In this document: piece after piece, positions 29,697 to 37,991 of the stretch | How positions within the stretch are numbered: position 1 is the stretch's first letter | Layout: every line of letters begins with the position of its first letter | Assembly: GCA_028345955.1 (NCBI GenBank) | Contig: JAOMEO010000001.1 | Coordinates: forward strand, 112,739 to 176,738 | Origin: Candidatus Thioglobus sp. | Lineage (GTDB): Bacteria; Pseudomonadota; Gammaproteobacteria; PS1; Pseudothioglobaceae | DNA: 64,000 nt | Direction of reading: 5' to 3' | The notes under the pieces: model-generated | The model's database searches: none | What the model saw: the letters and a program-made list of their open reading frames with translations, nothing else | Told to the model about the DNA's origin: nothing | Made by a program: the position numbers and the translations under genes

Positions 29697-30730
29697 TATT
29701 CATTTTCCCCAGATGCGTTACTTGAAATTCTTGTTGAACCGCGCATGATAAGTGGCCCATCTATTTGTATTCGACGTGGCTTCGTGTCCTGATCTTCAAT
29801 GCTCTCAAGAATAATTGAAACAGTTTCTGCGACCATACGATTCGCAGGCTGTCTAATAGTTGTTAAATCATAAGCAGGCCATGATGCAATAGGAACATCG
29901 TCATAACCAACAACGGAAACGTGTTCTGGTATTTTTAATCCCAGTTCAAAACGAATAACGTCCATTACTGCAAATGCCATGTCATCACTTGCTACAAAAA
30001 CTGCATCGGGTATTTCGTCATTGGTAAACATTTTGCGTGCAGCCTGTCGAGCATCGTCTTGAATAAAATTACCAACCTCGCGAGTATAAAGAGATCTACC
30101 TTGCTTTTTCAACTCATCGACAAAGCCACTTTCTCTATCACGCTGAGTTGAGGCACCTTCCCAGCCAGCAATATAAGCTATACGCTTGTGACCTCCGGCA
30201 ATCAAGAATTGCGCAACTTGTTTTCCACCCAGAAAGTTGTCTGAAGTAACAACTGAAAGCCTATCGTCATCTTGTGTACGGTTAAATAAAATTACAGGAA
30301 CCCCTGCAGCAGTACATCGACTTGCCAGGTTTGAAGACATTGAAACAGAAGCAAGAATAATACCATCAACCTGATAATCAAGAATTTCATCAACAATATC
30401 ATCAATGTTTCCTGCTGTTTTTGCGACCATAAAAACCAACACATGGTAGCCTTTTTTTTGTAAAGCATTAGAAAGGAGCTCTAACGCTTCCGGATAAAAA
30501 TAATTGTCTAGATGTGCAACCACGAGACCAATGATTCTTGACTTTCCTGTAATTAATGATCTAGCCAAGATATTTGGACGATAGCCGAGCTTTGAAGAAG
30601 CTTTACGAACCTTTTCATTTGTTTTTTTGGAAACAGAGGCGCCAGGCGTGAAAACCCGTGAAACTGCGGACTGACTCACGCCAGCCAGTTTTGCCACTTC
30701 TAGTGAGGTTATCTTTTTAGTTGCCATCAA
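29696..30730 (-). CDS. LacI-family transcriptional regulator
   Basis: N-terminal HTH ITSLEVAKLAGVSQSAVSRVFTPGASVSKKTNEKVRKASSKLGYRPNILARSL; periplasmic-binding-like C-terminus. Confidence 0.95.
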   Translation of the reverse strand: MMATKKITSLEVAKLAGVSQSAVSRVFTPGASVSKKTNEKVRKASSKLGYRPNILARSLITGKSRIIGLVVAHLDNYFYPEALELLSNALQKKGYHVLVFMVAKTAGNIDDIVDEILDYQVDGIILASVSMSSNLASRCTAAGVPVILFNRTQDDDRLSVVTSDNFLGGKQVAQFLIAGGHKRIAYIAGWEGASTQRDRESGFVDELKKQGRSLYTREVGNFIQDDARQAARKMFTNDEIPDAVFVASDDMAFAVMDVIRFELGLKIPEHVSVVGYDDVPIASWPAYDLTTIRQPANRMVAETVSIILESIEDQDTKPRRIQIDGPLIMRGSTRISSNASGENE

Positions 30731-31494
30731 TCTGCCGTCCAGCCTCCATCAACCATCAATGCCGAACCCGTGATCATTGCAGATGCATCAGACGCTAGAA
30801 ATACTACCGCTCCCATGATATCTTCAACCTCACCTACTCTACCAAGCTTAATCTTTTCTTCAATCCAACTTCTATGCTTAGGGTTATTGAAAGTGCTTTG
30901 CGTTAATGGTGTACGAATAAATGTGGGACAAATTGTATTGACTCGGATATTATATGGCCCCCATTCAATTGCCATAGCTTTGGTAAAACCTTCTACTGCA
31001 TGCTTGGATGCGGAATATACGGCTCTATCAATACCTCCTACATGGCCCATCTGGGATGAAATATTGATCAAAGAGCCTGGCTTCTTGTTTTGAATTAACC
31101 CCTTCGCCACGGCTTGAGTCAAAAAATAAGCTCCACGAAGATTGACATTCATTACATCATCAAAATCCTCTTCATTCGTATCCTTGGAAGGAGTGTGACG
31201 AGCCGAACCAGCACTATTCACCAAAACATCAAATGGTCCGTTAGTCAAAATCACTTCTTGTGAGGCTTTGACATCAGAAACATCTAAAGTTATGGCTTCT
31301 GCATTCAAACCTTTTGCTTGAATAGCTTTCACAACTTTATTGAGATTTTTACTATTCCTGGCAGATAAACATACATGTGCGCCTGCCTCAGCCAAAGCAA
31401 CAGCGCATCCTAAACCAATTCCAGACGAAGCGCCAGTGATGATTGCTTTGCGACCATTAAGTGACATAGATGGAGTTTCAGGTAATTCAATCAT
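30727..31494 (-). CDS. short-chain dehydrogenase/reductase (SDR)
   Basis: [25 protein letters not shown]. Confidence 0.9.
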   Translation of the reverse strand: MIELPETPSMSLNGRKAIITGASSGIGLGCAVALAEAGAHVCLSARNSKNLNKVVKAIQAKGLNAEAITLDVSDVKASQEVILTNGPFDVLVNSAGSARHTPSKDTNEEDFDDVMNVNLRGAYFLTQAVAKGLIQNKKPGSLINISSQMGHVGGIDRAVYSASKHAVEGFTKAMAIEWGPYNIRVNTICPTFIRTPLTQSTFNNPKHRSWIEEKIKLGRVGEVEDIMGAVVFLASDASAMITGSALMVDGGWTAD

Positions 31495-32801
31495 TCTGCA
31501 GCTTCTCCATAAGGTATGTCTTTTCCACCATAACGACGAACCCTAATATTGGCCTGTTCAGCGTGCCCAACAAATGATTCCAGCATACAAAGACGAGAGC
31601 AATACTCTCCAATCTTGGTGGCCGCTTCATCAGTGGTTATTTCCTGATAGCTATGTGTTTTGAGGAATTTACCAACCCACAGTCCTCCAGTGTAACGACC
31701 CGCTTTTTTAGTAGGCAATGTGTGATTGGTTCCGATTACTTTATCACCATTTGATACGTTGGTTCTGGGTCCTAAAAAGAGTGCACCATAAGAATGCATA
31801 TTATCCAAAAACCAGTGGTCTCGGTCAGTCATAACTTGAACATGCTCAGAGGCAATATCGTTAGCAACATTAAGCATCTCTTCATAACTGTCACAAAGAA
31901 TAACTTCACCGTAATCTTTCCAACTGACTGAGGCTGTATTCGCAGTTGGAAGAATCTTTAATATTCTGTCTATCTCAGAGAGGGTGTCTTCTGCCAGTTT
32001 TGGGTTATTAGTCACCAAAAAGGCCGGAGAATCATATCCATGCTCAGCTTGACCAAGCAAATCAGTTGCGCATAGTTCAGCATCAACTGTGTCGTCGGCT
32101 ATTACCATGGTTTCTGTTGGTCCGGCAAGTAAATCAATACCTACGCGTCCGAATAATTGTCTTTTGGCTTCAGCGACATATGCATTTCCCGGACCTACCA
32201 TCATGTCAACGGACTTTATAGTCTCAGTGCCAAGCGACATTGCACCAACCGCTTGAATGCCTCCGATTACGTAAATCTCATGAGCTCCACCAAGATGCAT
32301 GGCAGCAATTACTGCAGGATTTGGCTCGCCCTTAAATGGCGGAGTACAAGCAATAATTCTGGGAACTTTTGCAACACTTGCTGTTACCACTGACATATGC
32401 GCTGATGCTACCATTGGGAATTTACCTCCAGGAACATAGCAACCGACAGATTGTACGGGTATGTTTTTGTGTCCGAGAATTACGCCGGGCATGGTTTCAA
32501 TTTTTATGTCTAACATTGAATCTCTCTGGGCTTGAGCAAATTTCCTTATTTGGGATTGAGCAAACTTGATGTCTTCCATGTCACGTTTTGATACTTGCTT
32601 TATTAGATTTTCAATTTCGGCTGAACTCAACTTAAAAGATGTTGGGTTGTAATTATCAAACTTTATAGAGAAGTCTCTGACAGCTTTATCACCTCTTTCT
32701 GAAATTGCTCGAAGTGTGTCTTCGACGATCTTACTAACCTTCGCATCATCTAATGCTCGGTCTGCTTCATGTTTGCCTTTCTTTAAATGTTGAATAGCCA
32801 T
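31491..32801 (-). CDS. histidinol dehydrogenase-fold enzyme, HpsN (sulfopropanediol dehydrogenase)-like
   Basis: [93 protein letters not shown]. Confidence 0.8.
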   Translation of the reverse strand: MAIQHLKKGKHEADRALDDAKVSKIVEDTLRAISERGDKAVRDFSIKFDNYNPTSFKLSSAEIENLIKQVSKRDMEDIKFAQSQIRKFAQAQRDSMLDIKIETMPGVILGHKNIPVQSVGCYVPGGKFPMVASAHMSVVTASVAKVPRIIACTPPFKGEPNPAVIAAMHLGGAHEIYVIGGIQAVGAMSLGTETIKSVDMMVGPGNAYVAEAKRQLFGRVGIDLLAGPTETMVIADDTVDAELCATDLLGQAEHGYDSPAFLVTNNPKLAEDTLSEIDRILKILPTANTASVSWKDYGEVILCDSYEEMLNVANDIASEHVQVMTDRDHWFLDNMHSYGALFLGPRTNVSNGDKVIGTNHTLPTKKAGRYTGGLWVGKFLKTHSYQEITTDEAATKIGEYCSRLCMLESFVGHAEQANIRVRRYGGKDIPYGEAAE

Positions 32802-32812
32802 AATGCCCCCAC

Positions 32813-33298
32813 TTACTCAGGTTTTGGCGGATTTTTATCGCCACGATCGAAGGCTTCCCAGCCTTGACCGTTAAATACGTCAACGCCAAGCTGTGCCAAA
32901 ATACTTGGAAAGTCAACCGTTACCCAATTGTCAGTTATGAGACCCTCTTTAACTTCCCAAAAATCAGTGTAGTGAATTTTCACTCGTTTGTTGGTTGGCT
33001 CAACACCCATAAATTCACCGCTATGGATTGCGTCTATATGTCCAAAACATGAAGCCCATTCACCATCAACTAGCCATCTATCTGTTTTATATTTTCGATC
33101 CGAAAAAGCCGCTCTAAGGGGTAGCTGCCAATTGTTACGGAACTCTTCAAGGTTGTTTTTGGTGCCACAACCCTGGTTACCCATCCAACGAAAGTCTTCA
33201 TGGAAGTACTTTCCCATATCATTAGATTTAGCAATCAAAGCTTCTTCCATTGCCCTAACTACAGTAAGTGTTTTTTTTGATTTCTCGTCATAACTCAT
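32813..33298 (-). CDS. single-domain NTF2/SnoaL-like protein (paralog D)
   Basis: 161 aa; [31 protein letters not shown] resembles the C-terminal half of 19691..20686. Confidence 0.7.
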   Translation of the reverse strand: MSYDEKSKKTLTVVRAMEEALIAKSNDMGKYFHEDFRWMGNQGCGTKNNLEEFRNNWQLPLRAAFSDRKYKTDRWLVDGEWASCFGHIDAIHSGEFMGVEPTNKRVKIHYTDFWEVKEGLITDNWVTVDFPSILAQLGVDVFNGQGWEAFDRGDKNPPKPE

Positions 33299-33316
33299 TT
33301 TTTATATCTCCAACCT

Positions 33317-34369
33317 TTAGTTCTCTAACATCTCTCCAGTTTCCTTACTGAACAGCAAGCAAAGATTTCGTGGAATATCTGCCATAACCATAGATCCTAT
33401 TTCAGCACTGTAGTTTTTCTCAGATTTGACGGAAACTACTTCGCCTCCAGCCTTAATGGAAACCATCGTCGCATCCCCCAAAAGCTCAACAGAAAAAGCA
33501 GGGCCACTAATCTCGCCTTCACTTTCAACAATGGATGCATCTTCAGCACGGAACCCGAGAGTTACCTCACCAGAATGCTTTTTATTTAATCCTGTAATTC
33601 TGACGTTTTCACCAATAAAGATGCCATCATTAATTGAACCATGCATCAAATTCATAGCAGGAGAACCAATAAAGCCTGCAACGAAACTGTTGGCAGGTTT
33701 GTTATAGATTTCTTTTGGAGTTCCAATCTGTTGAATAGCGCCAGCATTCATAACAACAACTCTATCAGCAAGTGTCATGGCCTCTATCTGATCATGGGTA
33801 ACGTAAATGGTTGTGACACGTAATTCATGCTGTAGATTTTTTATTTGTGCACGAGTAGAGACTCGCAATTTAGCATCAAGGTTAGATAATGGCTCATCCA
33901 TCAAAAACACAGTAGGCTCTCGAACAATTGCTCTTGCCAGAGCAACACGTTGACGTTGACCACCAGATAATTCGGATGGCTTTCGATGCAAAAAGTCATC
34001 AAGTTCAACCATTCCAGAGGCACGCATCACTCTCTCCTCATGAAGCTCTTTATCAATCTTTCGTACCTTTAGCGGAAATCGAATATTTTCGTAAACATTC
34101 ATGTTTGGATAGAGCGCATATGACTGGAAAACCATTGCAACATCTCGGTCTTTTGGTTCCAATCCATTAACGATTTTTCCATCGATTATTACTTCACCCT
34201 CAGTAACATCTTCTAACCCTGCAATCATTCTCATAGTAGTCGTCTTGCCACAACCTGAAGGGCCAAGCAACACAAGAAACTCTTCATCATGAATAGTAAG
34301 GTTGAAGTTATCTACACCAACAAAACTTCCCCATCGCTTTGTAAGATTTTTTAATTGAATTTCAGCCAT
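33317..34369 (-). CDS. carbohydrate-type ABC transporter ATPase (MalK/UgpC family)
   Basis: [51 protein letters not shown]-terminal TOBE-like region. Confidence 0.95.
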   Translation of the reverse strand: MAEIQLKNLTKRWGSFVGVDNFNLTIHDEEFLVLLGPSGCGKTTTMRMIAGLEDVTEGEVIIDGKIVNGLEPKDRDVAMVFQSYALYPNMNVYENIRFPLKVRKIDKELHEERVMRASGMVELDDFLHRKPSELSGGQRQRVALARAIVREPTVFLMDEPLSNLDAKLRVSTRAQIKNLQHELRVTTIYVTHDQIEAMTLADRVVVMNAGAIQQIGTPKEIYNKPANSFVAGFIGSPAMNLMHGSINDGIFIGENVRITGLNKKHSGEVTLGFRAEDASIVESEGEISGPAFSVELLGDATMVSIKAGGEVVSVKSEKNYSAEIGSMVMADIPRNLCLLFSKETGEMLEN

Positions 34370-34413
34370 AGTTTCTCTGAGTGTTATGCGCTTGAAGCAT
34401 TAGATATAAAATT

Positions 34414-34429
34414 ATGCATACGATTGCAA
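34414..34429. promoter_or_regulatory. putative LacI-family operator O3 (proximal, P2)
   Basis: ATGCATACGATTGCAA; same motif as O1. Confidence 0.75.
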
Positions 34430-34467
34430 ACAATTATAGCACAGGCCTTATTTATTATAGTAATTAT

Positions 34468-34483
34468 TTGCATTCGTATGCAA
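34468..34483. promoter_or_regulatory. putative LacI-family operator O4 (distal, P2)
   Basis: TTGCATTCGTATGCAA, 54 bp from O3 (start to start), as in P1. Confidence 0.75.
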
Positions 34484-34517
34484 AAAATATTTAGAGTTAC
34501 TAGTGGACTACGGAAAA

Positions 34518-35480
34518 TTACTTCTGACGATAAGCACTGGGTGAACTATGATAACTTTTCTTGAAAGACCTTGAAAATGATGAAAGACTGTTAAAGCCTG
34601 TTCTGATAGCTATTTCTTGCATTGGTAAAAGCGTATCTGTGACGTACTTTCTTGCACGAAGCAACCTTAGATTTAAATAATACGCTCCTGGAGTAGTTTG
34701 TAAATGTATTTGAAAGAGATTTTCCAATCTGCGACTAGAAATATTTAATCTCTCTGCAACAGCAGTAACCGTAATTGGTTCGTCAAGTTGTGACTCCATG
34801 ATACGTATTGCTTTAGTGACACGTGGTTCAAAATCGTTCAACAACCCCAATGATACGAGTGGCTGTGCATCAGTTGAGAAATGTGTTTCATCATATACAA
34901 AAACACTGGCTACCTCCAAAGCCATAGGGTAACCGAGTCTTGATCTAATTAAATGGAGCATAAAATCAAAGGTTGGCGATGCGCCACCTATTGTAACAAC
35001 ATCTTTATCAATAACAAAACGGTCCGGTTGCACGTTGGTGTTTCTAAAATAATCTTCAAAATCTTCTAAATCTTCCCAATGAGTTGTAACAGATTTACCA
35101 TCTATCAATCCAGCTTTTCCTAAAATCCAAGCCCCGGTATCAACGCCGCCTATTGCCTCAAACTTTGATGAAAACCTTCTGATCAATCTTATCTCATCAC
35201 TAGAAATATATTCAAATTGTTTAAAACCAGAAACAATAAAAAGTAGATTTCCATCTTTAACAGATTCAAGTTTCCCGTCTGGTGTAATCTGAAGACCACA
35301 TGTACATTCAACCGGTAGACCATCAGTTGTAACAATCTTCCAAGCGAAACATTGGCTCTCCGATAATCGGTTTGCAGCCCGCATCGGGTCTATCATAGAT
35401 GCAAGTACCAACATAGAGGATTCAGGTAATACCAATATCGTTACCTGCAATGTTGATTCAGAACTGTTAAATATGCTCAT
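34518..35480 (-). CDS. GlxA/CdhR-type AraC-family regulator (DJ-1/PfpI-like N-terminus)
   Basis: N-terminal amidotransferase-like region (VSGFKQFEYIS, GGVDTGAWILGKAGLIDGKSVTTHWED); C-terminal AraC HTH (ITVTAVAERLNISSRRLENLFQIHLQTTPGAYYLNLRLLRARKYV). Confidence 0.85.
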   Translation of the reverse strand: MSIFNSSESTLQVTILVLPESSMLVLASMIDPMRAANRLSESQCFAWKIVTTDGLPVECTCGLQITPDGKLESVKDGNLLFIVSGFKQFEYISSDEIRLIRRFSSKFEAIGGVDTGAWILGKAGLIDGKSVTTHWEDLEDFEDYFRNTNVQPDRFVIDKDVVTIGGASPTFDFMLHLIRSRLGYPMALEVASVFVYDETHFSTDAQPLVSLGLLNDFEPRVTKAIRIMESQLDEPITVTAVAERLNISSRRLENLFQIHLQTTPGAYYLNLRLLRARKYVTDTLLPMQEIAIRTGFNSLSSFSRSFKKSYHSSPSAYRQK

Positions 35481-35599
35481 TTCGTATTATGTGAAATTTA
35501 TAACGGAAAAAGTATAGCACACCCTTTGTTCAGCAGTAACATATTTAAATCTCAATTTATTTTGTCTAAAATGAAAAGTCTATATTTGGAGAAATTACT

Positions 35600-36511
35600 A
35601 TGATCAACCTACAACCATCAAGGGATGTATTTATTACTTGCGCCGTTACTGGCTCTGGAGACACAACGGGAAGGTCAGATAAGATTCCGATTACACCCCA
35701 ACAAATCGCTGAATCATGTATTGGAGCAGCTCAGGCAGGCGCCGCTGTTGTTCACATCCACGTTAGGGATCCAAAAACTGGTGTACCTGCTCGTGATCCT
35801 GCTTTGTATACTGAAGTTGTAAATTTCATTAGAGAGTCAAAGGTTGATATGGTTTTGAATCTAACCTCTGGAATGGGTGGTGATATGGTTTTTGGTTCTG
35901 CAGAAGACCCGCTAGCTTTAAATGAGAAAGAAACCGATATGGTTGGTGCAACAGAGCGTCTTGAACATGTCACAAATATTCTTCCTGAGATATGTACCAT
36001 TGATTGCGGCTCCATGAATTTTGGCCAAGGTGATTACGTTATGACCAACACCACTTCAGTCTTGAAAGAAATGACGAAACAAGTTCAAGCGCTTGGGGTT
36101 AAACCAGAAATTGAAGTTTTTGATACCGGTCATTTACAGTTTGCAATTTGGCTCAAAGATCAAGGTCTAATTGATGATCCTGTGATGATCCAGCTCTGTA
36201 TGGGCATACCTTGGGGCGCACCAGATGATCTACACACATTTCTCGCAATGACATCAAATGTTCCAAAAGATTGGACCTTTTCTGCCTTCTCAATTAGCAG
36301 GAACCAATTGCCTTATGTCGCCCTGGCAGTTCTAGCAGGAGGTAACATTCGTGTCGGGCTTGAAGATAACATCTATCTCAAACGTGGTGTTCTTGCAACC
36401 AACGAAGAACTCGTTGAGAAAGCTGTACAGACGGCACAAGGCATGGGTTGCGCTATTATGGGACCGCAAGACGTACGCGATAAAATGAAGCTAGTGAAAC
36501 GCTGGGGATAG
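35600..36511 (+). CDS. cdhC: BKACE-family beta-keto acid cleavage enzyme, probable 3-dehydrocarnitine cleavage enzyme
   Basis: FITCAVTGSGDTTGRSDKIPITPQQIAESCIGAAQAGAAVVHIHVRDPKTG; immediately upstream of a fused carnitine DH/thioesterase. Confidence 0.8.
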   Translation: MINLQPSRDVFITCAVTGSGDTTGRSDKIPITPQQIAESCIGAAQAGAAVVHIHVRDPKTGVPARDPALYTEVVNFIRESKVDMVLNLTSGMGGDMVFGSAEDPLALNEKETDMVGATERLEHVTNILPEICTIDCGSMNFGQGDYVMTNTTSVLKEMTKQVQALGVKPEIEVFDTGHLQFAIWLKDQGLIDDPVMIQLCMGIPWGAPDDLHTFLAMTSNVPKDWTFSAFSISRNQLPYVALAVLAGGNIRVGLEDNIYLKRGVLATNEELVEKAVQTAQGMGCAIMGPQDVRDKMKLVKRWG

Positions 36512-36512
36512 A

Positions 36513-37991
36513 ATGACGAGAATTGAATCGGCTGGCATTATTGGTGCAGGCGTTATTGGCAGTGGCTGGATAGCGCGATTTCTTTTAAATGGTATCGATG
36601 TTGCTGTCTATGATCCCTCAAAAGACGCTCCAAAAAATGTAAACAAGGTCATTCAAAATGCTGAAAGGGCTTACACTCAACTACTCACATCTGAACTACC
36701 AAACAGAGGTACTCTTACATTCGTAAACTCGGTTTCAGATCTTTCTAAATCTGCCGATATCATTATCGAAGCTGTCCCGGAAAGAATCTCAGCAAAACAA
36801 TCCGTTTATGATGAGATTGAATTGAGCGCCAATAATAATTCAATTATCGCTTCCTCAACTTCAGGCATTCTACCATCAGACCTACAAGCGAAAATGAAGC
36901 ACCCCGAACGCCTCATCGTAGCCCATCCATTCAACCCGGTCTACCTTCTTCCTTTGGTGGAAATTGTAGGTGGTTCTAAAACATCTCAAGAATTGATTGA
37001 AAGGGCCAGTAGTATTTTTACAAATGTTGGCATGTTCCCGTTACATATTAAAAAGGAAATCCCCGCATTTATTGGCGATAGACTCCTCGAATCAGTCTGG
37101 CGAGAGGCGCTTTGGCTGGTCAATGACGATGTCGCTACCACTGAAGAGATTGATGACGTTATACGTTTTGGGTTTGGCTTGCGTTGGGCACAAATGGGTC
37201 TATTCGAAACCTTTAGACTGGCAGGTGGAGAGGCGGGAATGCGTCATTTCATTTCACAATTTGGACCATGTCTTGAGTGGCCCTGGACTCATCTAATGGA
37301 TGTCCCTGAGTTTACAGAGGAATTAGTGGATAAAGTTTCGAACCAATCTGACGAGCAATCTGGACAATTTAGCATTCGCGAATTAGAAAAAAAACGAGAC
37401 GACAACTTGGTAGATTTTTTAAAGGTCTTGAAGGAGAACCGGTGGGGTGCTGGCAACGCCCTGAAAGAGTTTGAAGATCGTTTAAATAGAGCAAAAAAGC
37501 GCACAGACTTTGCAAAACTTGAACTGACAACTCCACTCTTGACTCTTAAAACCAAGGTACGTAAAGAATGGGCCGACTATAACGGCCACATGACTGAATC
37601 ACGTTATCTGGAATGTTTTTCAGATGCCACCACTGAAATGATGGCTATTGTTGGTGTTGATGAGGAATACATATCTAGTATAGGTTCCTACTTTACTGTG
37701 GAAACGCATATTCGCCATTTAGATGAAGTTCTAATCGGTGAAGGAGTCTACGCAACAACCCAAGTCATACATGGTGCCGGTAAAAAACTTCACCTATTCC
37801 ATTACCTCTATCATGAGGACGACAGATTGCTGGCGACTGCTGAACATATGCTGATCCATGTCAATCTAAAAACCCGTGGCGCCAGCATGCCTAGTGAACT
37901 AGTTATTGATAGAGTTGAGGCTGTTTACGAAGCCCATAAAAATCTTGCTAAGCCGGAAGGTTTGGCTCGAGCGGTGGGTGACAAGGTTTAA
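36513..37991 (+). CDS. cdhA: L-carnitine dehydrogenase fused to a thioesterase (hotdog) domain
   Basis: N-terminal 3-hydroxyacyl-CoA DH-like GAGVIGSGWIARFLLNGIDVAVYDPS, AHPFNPVYLLPLVEIVGG; C-terminal VRKEWADYNGHMTESRYLECFSDAT...GAGKKLHLFHYLYHEDDRLLATAEHMLIHV. Confidence 0.85.
   Translation: MTRIESAGIIGAGVIGSGWIARFLLNGIDVAVYDPSKDAPKNVNKVIQNAERAYTQLLTSELPNRGTLTFVNSVSDLSKSADIIIEAVPERISAKQSVYDEIELSANNNSIIASSTSGILPSDLQAKMKHPERLIVAHPFNPVYLLPLVEIVGGSKTSQELIERASSIFTNVGMFPLHIKKEIPAFIGDRLLESVWREALWLVNDDVATTEEIDDVIRFGFGLRWAQMGLFETFRLAGGEAGMRHFISQFGPCLEWPWTHLMDVPEFTEELVDKVSNQSDEQSGQFSIRELEKKRDDNLVDFLKVLKENRWGAGNALKEFEDRLNRAKKRTDFAKLELTTPLLTLKTKVRKEWADYNGHMTESRYLECFSDATTEMMAIVGVDEEYISSIGSYFTVETHIRHLDEVLIGEGVYATTQVIHGAGKKLHLFHYLYHEDDRLLATAEHMLIHVNLKTRGASMPSELVIDRVEAVYEAHKNLAKPEGLARAVGDKV

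Larger units (their letters stand above)
34414..34483 (-). promoter_or_regulatory. P2 promoter upstream of the ABC ATPase/HisD-like/LacI operon, flanked by paired operators
   Basis: Minus strand: TTGCATACGAATGCAA...CCTGTGCTATAATTGTTTGCAATCGTATGCAT; extended -10 TGcTATAAT in the same position relative to the operator as in P1. Confidence 0.75.

Noticed and set aside
31491-32801. Biosynthetic histidinol dehydrogenase (hisD)
   Set aside because: No his genes nearby and HpsN-like motifs; biosynthetic role thought less likely, though not excluded.
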